Below, in pieces: positions 1-7,161 of a stretch of 8,625 bases of DNA (the stretch's first letter is position 1; each line of letters opens with the position of its first letter). The notes below the pieces were generated by a model that had not been told where the DNA came from, ran no database searches, and saw only the letters and a program-made list of their open reading frames with translations. Origin of the DNA: Candidatus Pelagibacter sp. TMED165 (GTDB lineage Bacteria; Pseudomonadota; Alphaproteobacteria; Pelagibacterales; Pelagibacteraceae); contig NHHO02000007.1 of the NCBI GenBank assembly GCA_002171035.2, forward strand, positions 7,623 through 16,247. Reading direction: 5' to 3'. The translations under genes were made by a program, and so were the position numbers.

Positions 1-357
1 TTAGTAGCAGGATATCAAACTGAATATTCTGGAATGATGTATGCAATGTTTTGGTTAGGTGAATACGCCAATATTCTTTTAATGTGTGCAATCGGTTCTA
101 TTTTATTTTTAGGCGGATGGTTACCACTGCTAGATATTTATCCTTTTAATCTTATTCCAGGACCATTATGGATGATTTCAAAAATATTATTTTTATTTGT
201 TTTGTTTGCATTAGTTAAAGCTGTTGTGCCAAGATATAGATACGATCAACTGATGAGATTAGGATGGAAAGTATTTTTGCCTTTTTCTCTTATATACTTA
301 ATATTAACTGCAAGTTTTTTATTTTATAATGACTTGCTGCCAACAAAAAGTTTTTAA
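1..357 (+). CDS. nuoH: NADH-quinone oxidoreductase subunit H, C-terminal part (5' end outside window)
   Basis: This is the C-terminal 118 residues of the complex I membrane subunit NuoH, which anchors the peripheral arm and forms much of the quinone-binding chamber. The frame is open from base 1, so the gene begins upstream; the ATG at 34 is internal. The visible part opens with the conserved loop LVAGYQTEYSGM (family pattern ELVxGxxxEYxGM), followed by membrane segments at about fragment residues 23-40, 57-75 and 92-110. Near the C terminus is the strongly conserved stretch PRYRYDQLMRLGWK (fragment residues 77-90), a NuoH/ND1 hallmark. The gene ends in TAA directly abutting the ATG of nuoI, in the same reading frame. 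Identity is secure from motifs and from the downstream nuoIJKLMN order. Confidence 0.97.
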   Translation, partial: LVAGYQTEYSGMMYAMFWLGEYANILLMCAIGSILFLGGWLPLLDIYPFNLIPGPLWMISKILFLFVLFALVKAVVPRYRYDQLMRLGWKVFLPFSLIYLILTASFLFYNDLLPTKSF

Positions 358-843
358 ATGAAATTAAACAGATTTTTTAAAACAATTTTTTTAAAAGAAT
401 TTATTTCCACTTTAATTCTTGCTATAAAAGAAATTTTTAAACCTTCAAAAACTATTAACTATCCCTTCGAAAAAGGTCATATAAGTCCAAGAATGAGAGG
501 TGAACACGCTCTGAGAAGATATCCTAGTGGTGAAGAAAGATGTATTGCATGCAAACTTTGTGAAGCAGTTTGCCCTGCACAGGCAATAACCATAGAGTCT
601 ACGGAAAGAAACGATGGTAGTAGAAAAACTACAAGATATGACATTGATATGCTTAAGTGTATATATTGTGGTTTGTGTGAAGAGTCATGCCCTGTCGATG
701 CTATTGTTCAAGGCCCAAATTTTGAGTTTACAACTGAAACCAGGGAAGAACTTTATTACAACAAAGAGAAACTACTAGATAACGGAGATAGGTGGGAGTC
801 AGTTTTAGCTAAAAATATAAAACTAGATAAACCTTATAGATAA
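358..843 (+). CDS. nuoI: NADH-quinone oxidoreductase subunit I, 2x[4Fe-4S] ferredoxin-type
   Basis: NuoI is the peripheral-arm subunit of complex I that carries clusters N6a and N6b and passes electrons towards N2 and the quinone site. The 161-residue protein has two classical CxxCxxCxxxCP motifs: C62, C65, C68, C72 ([12 protein letters not shown]) and C101, C104, C107, C111 ([12 protein letters not shown]), so all eight cluster ligands are present. An amphipathic N-terminal helix (about residues 5-28) precedes them and would lie on the membrane surface. The length is like the short alphaproteobacterial and mitochondrial (TYKY) forms and shorter than the E. coli form. The start is the ATG immediately after the nuoH stop; I see no clear Shine-Dalgarno before it, so translation is probably coupled to nuoH. 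The stop abuts nuoJ. Confidence 0.97.
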   Translation: MKLNRFFKTIFLKEFISTLILAIKEIFKPSKTINYPFEKGHISPRMRGEHALRRYPSGEERCIACKLCEAVCPAQAITIESTERNDGSRKTTRYDIDMLKCIYCGLCEESCPVDAIVQGPNFEFTTETREELYYNKEKLLDNGDRWESVLAKNIKLDKPYR

Positions 844-1473
844 ATGCTGGCACACGCAGTTTTTTTTTATTTTTTTTCATTTATAGCAATATTTTCTGCT
901 TTAATGGTGATTGCTTCTAGAAGTACAGTAAATTCAGTTTTTTTTTTAATTCTTGACTTTATATCAGTAGGGTGTCTTTTTATAATGGTAGGTGCAGAAT
1001 TTTTAGGAATGATCATTCTCATTGTTTATGTTGGAGCTGTAGCAGTCTTATTTTTATTTGTTGTTATGATGTTAAATGTAGCATCTCAAAAACAATCTTG
1101 GTTTGTCGGACAAAAAGCTACTCATATACCCTCAGGTCTTATTGTAAGTTTATTAATATTCTTAGAATTATTGGTTGTGATAGGTGGTTGGAAGTACAAA
1201 GATAATATTATGAGTAGCAGTACACTTATTATTAATAATGAACAATCAAATACTCATTTAATCGGACAGGTAATGTATACGGAGCACATATTATATTTTC
1301 AAATTTCAGGGATAATCTTATTACTTTCGATGATAGGAGCCATTTTGTTAACTTATAGAAAAAGAGAAGGAATAAAGAAACAGAGCTATTTAAGTCAAAT
1401 CTCAAGAGAGCCTTCATCTTCTATTGAAATCAAAGAAGTGGAATTTAATAAAGGAATTAATATTGATGATTGA
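844..1473 (+). CDS. nuoJ: NADH-quinone oxidoreductase subunit J
   Basis: NuoJ (ND6 homologue) is a five-helix membrane subunit of complex I. Likely membrane segments lie at residues 5-24, 31-50, 53-78, 97-116 and 148-171. The third carries the family signature around [20 protein letters not shown] (52-71), including the Tyr (Y62) of the helix that forms a pi-bulge in solved complexes and takes part in proton-channel coupling. A polar loop (about 117-146) separates helices 4 and 5. The charged tail after residue 172 (RKREGIKKQ onward) is the usual cytoplasmic extension. Its length of 209 residues is normal for alphaproteobacteria. The gene starts directly after the nuoI TAA and overlaps the start of nuoK by 8 bases. 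The 5' part holds three unusually long T runs (860-868, 870-877, 938-947) encoding Phe-rich helices. Confidence 0.95.
   Translation: MLAHAVFFYFFSFIAIFSALMVIASRSTVNSVFFLILDFISVGCLFIMVGAEFLGMIILIVYVGAVAVLFLFVVMMLNVASQKQSWFVGQKATHIPSGLIVSLLIFLELLVVIGGWKYKDNIMSSSTLIINNEQSNTHLIGQVMYTEHILYFQISGIILLLSMIGAILLTYRKREGIKKQSYLSQISREPSSSIEIKEVEFNKGINIDD
860..877 (+). repeat. T-rich homopolymer tract in nuoJ start
   Basis: Nine T, one A, then eight T fall within codons 6-12 of nuoJ (Val-Phe-Phe-Tyr-Phe-Phe-Ser). A ten-T run follows at 938-947. The reading frame is intact. Such runs are mutational and polymerase-slippage hot spots; no hairpin precedes them, so they are not terminators. Confidence 0.7.
1450..1455 (+). 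promoter_or_regulatory. Shine-Dalgarno for nuoK, inside nuoJ
   Basis: AAAGGA lies 10 bases before the ATG at 1466, inside the 3' end of nuoJ. It is one of the few good ribosome-binding-site matches in the window. It supports 1466 as the nuoK start instead of the in-frame ATG at 1424, which would add 14 charged residues ([14 protein letters not shown]) not expected before the first NuoK helix. Confidence 0.55.
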
Positions 1474-1777
1474 AATAGGATTAGGACATTACTTAACTTT
1501 AGGCGCAATAGTATTTTTTTTAGGAATAGTAGGAATCTTTTTAAATCGTAAGAATATCATAGTAATTTTGATGTCTATAGAATTAATACTTTTAGCAGTT
1601 AATATAAATTTAATATCTTTTTCTATTTTTTCTGGCGATATTTTAGGTCAGATATTTACAATGTTAATTTTGACAGTTGCTGCTGCTGAGGCAGCGATCG
1701 GTTTAGCTATTATTGTAATTTTTTATAGAAACAGAGGATCAATACGCGTTGAGGACATTCACGGTATGAAAGGGTAA
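1466..1777 (+). CDS. nuoK: NADH-quinone oxidoreductase subunit K
   Basis: NuoK (ND4L homologue) is a small three-helix membrane subunit that forms part of a proton path in complex I. From the ATG at 1466 the protein is 103 residues, the usual family length, and begins [10 protein letters not shown], matching the typical NuoK N terminus. Helices lie at about 8-26, 30-52 and 60-87. The two buried glutamates needed for proton translocation are present: E39 in [11 protein letters not shown] and E75 in [11 protein letters not shown]. The start overlaps the nuoJ stop by 8 bases, which suggests translational coupling, helped by an internal Shine-Dalgarno at 1450-1455. A longer in-frame start at 1424 exists but was rejected on length and N-terminal similarity. 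The TAA stop abuts nuoL. Confidence 0.96.
   Translation: MIEIGLGHYLTLGAIVFFLGIVGIFLNRKNIIVILMSIELILLAVNINLISFSIFSGDILGQIFTMLILTVAAAEAAIGLAIIVIFYRNRGSIRVEDIHGMKG
1769..1774 (+). promoter_or_regulatory. Possible Shine-Dalgarno for nuoL
   Basis: AAAGGG at the very end of nuoK lies three bases before the nuoL ATG. The purine tract fits a Shine-Dalgarno, but the spacing is shorter than optimal, so it may be only coding sequence (Met-Lys-Gly codons). Confidence 0.25.
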
Positions 1778-3685
1778 ATGGAATACGCAGTAATATTTTT
1801 GCCTTTAGCAGGAGCTATATTAGGATATTTTGGGAAATCTATTAGCAAGCTTTTTTCAGAAATAACAACAAGTTCGTTTACTATTCTTTCAGCTATTTTT
1901 TCAATTATTATTTTTTACAATGGGGTTACTAAAAATATTTATCAAAACAGTATAATATTTGAATGGGTAAATTCTGGAAATTTTATAGCTAACTGGTCAA
2001 TAAATATTGATCCTTTAAGCTCTGTAATGTTAGTGGTTGTAACACTTGTTTCAGCTTTAGTTCATATATATTCAATTGGTTATATGAGTCACGATCCACA
2101 CAAACCACGTTTTATGTCCTACCTTTCTTTATTTACTTTTTCGATGTTAGTTTTAGTTGTATCAGATAATTTTTTACAATTATTTTTTGGTTGGGAGGGT
2201 GTTGGATTATGTTCCTACCTTTTAATAGGTTTTTGGTATAAAAAAAATTCTGCTAACAATGCTGCTATAAAAGCTTTTGTTGTAAATAGAGTTGGAGATT
2301 TTGGTTTAGCAATTGGAATTTTTCTTATTTTTTATCATATGGGGACTATCAACTTTAATGATATTTTTAATTTAGTTCCGGAATTAACAGAAAAAAAAAT
2401 TACTTTCTTAAACTATGAAATTAATTTGATAACATCTATTTGTTTATTTTTATTTGTAGGAGCAATGGGTAAATCTGCGCAATTTTTTTTACACACTTGG
2501 TTGCCAGATGCAATGGAAGGCCCTACACCTGTTTCAGCTTTAATCCATGCTGCCACAATGGTTACTGCAGGGGTATTTTTAGTCGTAAGATGTTCCCCAA
2601 TATTTGAATATTCTCAATTTGCTTTAAATATAGTTGCTATAATAGGAATGATAACAGCTTTATTTGCTGCTTCAGTTGCACTGGTCCAAAATGACATAAA
2701 AAAAATAGTTGCTTACTCTACTTGTAGCCAGTTAGGTTATATGTTTTTTGCCGTTGGCGTCGGTGCTTATCATGTCGCTATATTTCATTTGTTTACTCAC
2801 GCATTCTTTAAAGCGCTACTATTCTTAGGATCTGGTTCTGTAATTCATGCATTTAAAGACGAACAAGATATTAGAAATATGGGAGGTGTTTGGAAAAGAC
2901 TTCCAATTACTTATATTTTAATGTTGATAGGAACTTTAGCTTTAACTGGATTTCCTTTTTTGTCAGGTTTCTACTCAAAAGATGCTATAATTGAATTTGC
3001 TTTTCTTCAGGACACAAAAATAGGAGGCTATTCAGCATTTATTGGAATATTTACAGCTTTTCTGACGTCAATATATTCTTGGAGATTATTATTTAAGACG
3101 TTTCATGGGTCATACAACAATAAAAAAATTTTAATTGAAAATACGCATGAGTCACCATATGTGATGCTTTTGCCATTAATTCTACTTGCTCTAGGAGCAA
3201 TATTTGCTGGATATTTTTTTAAAGAAATATTTATCGGTCATAGTTCCGAATATTTTTGGAAATCTTCGATACTATTCTTAAAAGAAGTAAAGCATGATTA
3301 TATTCCACTATGGTTAATATTATTTACTCCTATTTTAGTCACTTTGTCTATTCCCATATCTTATTATTTATTTTTAAAAAATACTAAAATTTTAGAAGGA
3401 TTTAAAAATACTAACTTACCATTATATAATTTTTTATTAAATAAATGGTATATCGATGAGTTATATGATTTTTTAATCGTAAATCCTTTAAAAAAAGTAG
3501 GAACATTTTTTTGGAAAGATGTAGATCAAAATACTGTTGACAGATTCGGTCCAGATGGAATTTCAAAAATTGTTAAAAAAATTTCAAATAAAGCTGTTCG
3601 TTTTCAAACTGGATATGTTTATGATTATGCATTTATAATGCTTATTGGTTTGTCTGCTTTGATAACTTATTTAATATTAAAATAA
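1778..3685 (+). CDS. nuoL: NADH-quinone oxidoreductase subunit L, antiporter-like
   Basis: NuoL (ND5 homologue) is the distal antiporter-like proton-pumping subunit of complex I, with a long lateral helix along the membrane arm. The 635-residue protein has the expected motifs: E140 in FFGWEGVGLCSYLLIGFW (key TM5 glutamate), K231 and the block HTWLPDAMEGPTPVSALIHA (239-258), NDIKKIVAYSTCSQLGYM (305-322), THAFFKALLFLGSG with K345, and K401 in GFYSKDAI. The C-terminal region (about 550-610) with LNKWYIDELYD and VDRFGPDG is the lateral-helix region of alphaproteobacterial and mitochondrial-type NuoL, and the final helix is 614-634. It starts at the ATG directly after nuoK's TAA. One base separates its stop from nuoM. 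No key residue looks lost. Confidence 0.97.
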   Translation: MEYAVIFLPLAGAILGYFGKSISKLFSEITTSSFTILSAIFSIIIFYNGVTKNIYQNSIIFEWVNSGNFIANWSINIDPLSSVMLVVVTLVSALVHIYSIGYMSHDPHKPRFMSYLSLFTFSMLVLVVSDNFLQLFFGWEGVGLCSYLLIGFWYKKNSANNAAIKAFVVNRVGDFGLAIGIFLIFYHMGTINFNDIFNLVPELTEKKITFLNYEINLITSICLFLFVGAMGKSAQFFLHTWLPDAMEGPTPVSALIHAATMVTAGVFLVVRCSPIFEYSQFALNIVAIIGMITALFAASVALVQNDIKKIVAYSTCSQLGYMFFAVGVGAYHVAIFHLFTHAFFKALLFLGSGSVIHAFKDEQDIRNMGGVWKRLPITYILMLIGTLALTGFPFLSGFYSKDAIIEFAFLQDTKIGGYSAFIGIFTAFLTSIYSWRLLFKTFHGSYNNKKILIENTHESPYVMLLPLILLALGAIFAGYFFKEIFIGHSSEYFWKSSILFLKEVKHDYIPLWLILFTPILVTLSIPISYYLFLKNTKILEGFKNTNLPLYNFLLNKWYIDELYDFLIVNPLKKVGTFFWKDVDQNTVDRFGPDGISKIVKKISNKAVRFQTGYVYDYAFIMLIGLSALITYLILK

Positions 3686-3686
3686 A

Positions 3687-5180
3687 ATGAATTTTCCGAT
3701 TTTAACTACAATTATATTTCTTCCATTGTTAAGTTCAATTTTTATTTTTTTAACTAAATCTAGTGTAGATAATAGAAACGAAACTTATGTGGCCTTATTT
3801 ACAAGTATTGCTAATTTATTTCTTACAATATTTCTATGGTATTTGTTTGATAAAAATAGTTATGATTTCCAATTTATAGAAGAAGCTAATTGGATAAATG
3901 GGTTTATAAAATTTAAATTAGGAGTAGATGGAATTTCTATATTATTCATTGTACTTACAGCTTTTATTACACCTATATGTATTTTATCTTGTCTAAATAG
4001 CGTAAAGACAAGACTTAAAGAATTTTTAATAGCTATTTTAATTTTAGAGACATTTATGATTGGTGTTTTTTGTTCTCTCGATTTAGTTATATTTTATTTA
4101 TTTTTTGAAGCCGGTTTAATCCCTATGTTTTTGATTATTGGGATATGGGGTGGTTCAAGACGAGTTTATTCTGCTTTTAAATTTTTTTTATATACGTTGC
4201 TAGGATCTGTATTAATGTTAGTAGCTATAATTTCAATTTATTGGATAACAGGAACTACAGATATCACCCAAATATATTTAATAAAAATTTCTAAAGAGTA
4301 TCAGTATTTACTATGGTTAGCTTTTTTTAGTTCATTTGCTGTTAAATTACCTATGTGGCCAGTTCATACTTGGCTGCCTGATGCGCACGTAGAAGCCCCA
4401 ACTGCTGGTTCAGTGATTTTAGCAGCAATACTTTTAAAAATGGCTGGATACGGTTTTTTAAGATTTTCTTTACCGATGTTTCCTATAGCCTCAGACTATT
4501 TTGTACCATACATTTATGTTCTAAGTATTATTGCTATTATATACACTTCTCTTGTCGCTCTTATGCAAACAGATATGAAGAAATTAATCGCGTATTCATC
4601 TGTTGCACATATGGGTTATGTCACCTTAGGCATATTTACCATGACAAAACAAGGAGTCGAGGGAAGTATTTTTCAAATGATTAGTCATGGATTAATTTCA
4701 GCAGCTTTATTTCTATGTGTTGGTGTGCTTTATGACAGAATTAATTCACGACTAATAAGTTCTTATGGAGGAGTAGTTAATTATCTTCCTAAATATTCAC
4801 TATTATTTGTTATTTTTGTTTTAGCAGGACTTGGATTACCAGGCACAAGTGGTTTTTTAGGCGAATTTTTAGTTTTAGTAGGAGCTTTTCAAAAAAATTA
4901 TTTGGTAGCAATTTTAGCAAGTATAGGAGTAATATTAGGAGCTGCATATATGCTTTGGCTTACAAAAAGAGTTATATTTGGCGAAATTACTAATGATAGA
5001 ATTAAATCCATCAAAGATTTAAATTATTCAGAGTTTTTTATTTTAAGTATTCTTGCCTTTACTATAATTTTTTTTGGTTTTTACCCTCATCCTATTTTAG
5101 ACACTATGAGTATCACAGTAAATAATTTAATTAATAACTATCAAATGGATATAATATCTAACTTATCCTTAATAAAATGA
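3687..5180 (+). CDS. nuoM: NADH-quinone oxidoreductase subunit M, antiporter-like
   Basis: NuoM (ND4 homologue) is the middle antiporter-like subunit of the complex I membrane arm. The 497-residue protein shows E141 in FFEAGLIPMFLIIGIWGG (TM5 glutamate), K220 in FAVKLPMWPVHTWLPDAHVE (218-236), K251 in AAILLKMAGYG, the TDMKKLIAYSSVAHMGYV block (295-312), and E393 in GTSGFLGEFLVL, which takes the place of the NuoL terminal-channel lysine as usual in NuoM. About 14 hydrophobic helices are visible. The ATG lies one base after the nuoL TAA and no Shine-Dalgarno is apparent. The stop codon overlaps the nuoN start in an ATGA arrangement, consistent with termination-reinitiation. Confidence 0.97.
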   Translation: MNFPILTTIIFLPLLSSIFIFLTKSSVDNRNETYVALFTSIANLFLTIFLWYLFDKNSYDFQFIEEANWINGFIKFKLGVDGISILFIVLTAFITPICILSCLNSVKTRLKEFLIAILILETFMIGVFCSLDLVIFYLFFEAGLIPMFLIIGIWGGSRRVYSAFKFFLYTLLGSVLMLVAIISIYWITGTTDITQIYLIKISKEYQYLLWLAFFSSFAVKLPMWPVHTWLPDAHVEAPTAGSVILAAILLKMAGYGFLRFSLPMFPIASDYFVPYIYVLSIIAIIYTSLVALMQTDMKKLIAYSSVAHMGYVTLGIFTMTKQGVEGSIFQMISHGLISAALFLCVGVLYDRINSRLISSYGGVVNYLPKYSLLFVIFVLAGLGLPGTSGFLGEFLVLVGAFQKNYLVAILASIGVILGAAYMLWLTKRVIFGEITNDRIKSIKDLNYSEFFILSILAFTIIFFGFYPHPILDTMSITVNNLINNYQMDIISNLSLIK

Positions 5181-6586
5181 CAGAAAATTTAAATTCAATA
5201 TTACCTGAAATATTTTTAACTCTTTCGATCTTTACATTACTTATGCTTGGAGTTTTCATAAAAAAAAGTTACAATTTAGTATCAAAAATATCGTTATTAA
5301 TTCTATTAATGACAATTTTTTTTATAGTGGATATCGATTCAAATACCACAAAGATATTTTCTGAAAGTTTTATAGTGAATCCACTTATAAATTTTATTAA
5401 GATTTTAATTCTTGTTTCTAGTGCTTTCGTTATGAATACATCTCAAGATTTTATAAAGGATAATAATCTATCTAAATTTGAATATCCTATTATAATTTTA
5501 ATTTCTATTTTAGGAATGTTTATAATGGTCAGTTCAAATGACCTTATATTATTTTACTTAGGCCTGGAACTTCAATCACTATCGCTCTACATTTTAGCAT
5601 CGTTAGATAGAGACAATATAAGATCTAGTGAGGCAGGAGTAAAATATTTTGTTTTAAGCGCACTTTCATCTGGTCTTTTACTCTATGGTTGTTCGTTACT
5701 CTACGGTTTTACAGGTTCAACGAATTTTGATATTATTTCATCTCAATTAACCGTAGATAATATTGGTTCAGTATTCGCTATGGTCTTTATTTTAGTTGGA
5801 TTAGCCTTTAAGATTTCAGCAGTTCCCTTTCATATGTGGACACCAGATGTATATGAAGGCTCGCCTACATCTGTAACAAGTTTTTTTGCAGTAGTTCCAA
5901 AAGTTGCAGGATTTACCGTTCTTATAAGATTTATGCAAACACCTTTTAAAAATATTTTTGATGAGTGGCAATTAATTATCGTATTTATTTCTGTGGCATC
6001 AATGATTCTTGGAGCTGTTGCAGCAATAGGTCAGAAAAATATTAAAAGATTAATGGCGTATAGTTCGATTGGACATATGGGTTATGCTTTAGCAGGGATA
6101 GCCACTGGCTCAACTAGTGGTTACAGCAGTTCTATTTTATATATAACTATTTACGTAATTATGAATATTGGTTTTTTCGGTTGCATATTTTTGATGAAAA
6201 AAGATGGTAAATATAGTGAAGAAATAGATGATCTTTCAGGCTTATCAAAAAATAATCCTTTATTGGCTTTATCATTTTTAATTATTTTGTTTTCATTAGC
6301 CGGAATCCCTCCACTTGGGGGATTTTTTGCTAAATTTTATGTGTTTATGTCAGTAGTAGAGAGTAAAATGTATTACCTAGCAATAATAGGGCTTTTAACT
6401 ACCGTAATTTCGGCTTTTTATTATTTAAGGATTATAAAAGTAATATATTTTGATGAATTGAAAATTTCCTTTGATCAAATTAAAAATATAAATATTTCAG
6501 CTACAATATTTATTAGTTGTATAATTCTAGTAGGTTTTTTTCTGTTCCCTTCATTTCTTGGCAATTATATAATTTCTATATTTTAA
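5177..6586 (+). CDS. nuoN: NADH-quinone oxidoreductase subunit N, antiporter-like
   Basis: NuoN (ND2 homologue) is the antiporter-like subunit nearest the quinone module. The 469-residue protein has E131 in FYLGLELQSLSLYILAS (TM5 glutamate), K156 in SEAGVKYFVLSALSSG, K212 in GLAFKISAVPFHMWTPDVYE (208-227), K242 in VPKVAGF, KRLMAYSSIGHMGYALAG (290-307), and K386 in IPPLGGFFAKFYVF. All of these are standard NuoN positions. It starts in the ATGA overlap with nuoM and is the last complex I gene here. Five bases separate it from birA, with no hairpin, so transcription probably runs on. Its base composition is T-rich on the coding strand like the other membrane subunits, in contrast to the A-rich genes that follow. 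Confidence 0.97.
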   Translation: MTENLNSILPEIFLTLSIFTLLMLGVFIKKSYNLVSKISLLILLMTIFFIVDIDSNTTKIFSESFIVNPLINFIKILILVSSAFVMNTSQDFIKDNNLSKFEYPIIILISILGMFIMVSSNDLILFYLGLELQSLSLYILASLDRDNIRSSEAGVKYFVLSALSSGLLLYGCSLLYGFTGSTNFDIISSQLTVDNIGSVFAMVFILVGLAFKISAVPFHMWTPDVYEGSPTSVTSFFAVVPKVAGFTVLIRFMQTPFKNIFDEWQLIIVFISVASMILGAVAAIGQKNIKRLMAYSSIGHMGYALAGIATGSTSGYSSSILYITIYVIMNIGFFGCIFLMKKDGKYSEEIDDLSGLSKNNPLLALSFLIILFSLAGIPPLGGFFAKFYVFMSVVESKMYYLAIIGLLTTVISAFYYLRIIKVIYFDELKISFDQIKNINISATIFISCIILVGFFLFPSFLGNYIISIF

Positions 6587-6591
6587 TTTAA

Positions 6592-7161
6592 ATGAAAATT
6601 AAAACTATAAAACTTAAAAAAGTAAATAGCACTAACGAAGAAGCAATAAAATTAATAAAAAAAAATAAAATATATCCAACTATGATTTTTACAGATCACC
6701 AAACAAAAGGTAAAGGAACAATGGGAAAAAAATGGGTTTCTTTGAAAGGAAATTTTTTTGCATCAATTTTTTTTAATCTTAAGTCTAAAAAAATCGATTA
6801 TGATCAGATTGCAAGTATAAATCCATTTATAATTAAAAAAATACTAAAAAATTATACAAAATTTAACGTAAAAATTAAAAAACCTAATGATCTTTTAATT
6901 AAAGATAGAAAACTATCTGGAATTCTTCAGGAAATTATTTATTTCAAAAATCAAAAATATCTAATAATTGGAATTGGAATTAATACGTTTAAAAAACCTA
7001 TAAGTAAAAATTTCAAGTCAGCTTCTTTAACCAATTATGCTTATAGATCAATAAAAAATGAGTATCTTTTAAAAGATATTAAAAAAGCCTATGGTAAATT
7101 TATTTCTGATATAAATAAATATGAGATTAATTATTTAAAAAAACTTTTTTGTTCAAAATAA
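6592..7161 (+). CDS. birA: Minimal biotin--[acetyl-CoA-carboxylase] ligase, catalytic domain only
   Basis: A biotin-protein ligase activates biotin to biotinyl-5'-AMP and transfers it to a lysine of a carboxylase carrier domain. Family motifs visible in order: VNSTNEEA (11-18), TDHQTKGKGTMGKKWVS (34-50, glycine-rich biotin/AMP loop), KKPNDLLIKDRKLSGIL (96-112), and IIGIGINT (125-132). By motif alignment Q37 matches E. coli Q112 and K107 the catalytic K183. At 189 residues it lacks the N-terminal DNA-binding helix-turn-helix of bifunctional BirA and also appears to lack the C-terminal SH3-like domain, ending near the end of the central domain. Three arginines of the E. coli loop are Lys or Thr/Met here, and KWPND is KKPND. 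Lysine is very abundant (41 of 189). The stop abuts coaX. It cannot be a DNA-binding repressor as encoded. Confidence 0.88.
   Translation: MKIKTIKLKKVNSTNEEAIKLIKKNKIYPTMIFTDHQTKGKGTMGKKWVSLKGNFFASIFFNLKSKKIDYDQIASINPFIIKKILKNYTKFNVKIKKPNDLLIKDRKLSGILQEIIYFKNQKYLIIGIGINTFKKPISKNFKSASLTNYAYRSIKNEYLLKDIKKAYGKFISDINKYEINYLKKLFCSK

Noticed and set aside
860..947. T runs in nuoJ as intrinsic terminators
   Set aside because: No GC-rich inverted repeat precedes them, they sit within an intact essential gene, and the codons read as Phe-rich membrane helices.
972..1205. 77-codon open frame overlapping nuoJ on the same strand
   Set aside because: It lies wholly inside nuoJ in another frame, has a Cys/Ser-rich composition with no family features, and no ribosome-binding site. 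It is a shadow frame.
1232..1417. 61-codon antisense open frame in nuoJ
   Set aside because: It is opposite a well-supported gene, has no recognisable motif and is expected by chance in AT-rich sequence.
1424..1465. Upstream in-frame ATG giving nuoK 14 extra residues
   Set aside because: The extension is charged, overlaps nuoJ by 50 bases and makes NuoK longer than the family norm. The ATG at 1466 gives 103 residues, a typical N terminus and an AAAGGA at suitable spacing.
6581..6597. AT-rich gap between nuoN and birA as a promoter or terminator
   Set aside because: The true gap is only five bases; the AATTTAAAT palindrome is short and AT-only, and no -35/-10 pair can be told apart from background AT richness.
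6592..7161. birA as a pseudogene broken by frameshift
   Set aside because: All catalytic-domain motifs lie in one open frame and the stop leads straight into coaX with its own intact N-terminal motif, so it looks like a real short gene.
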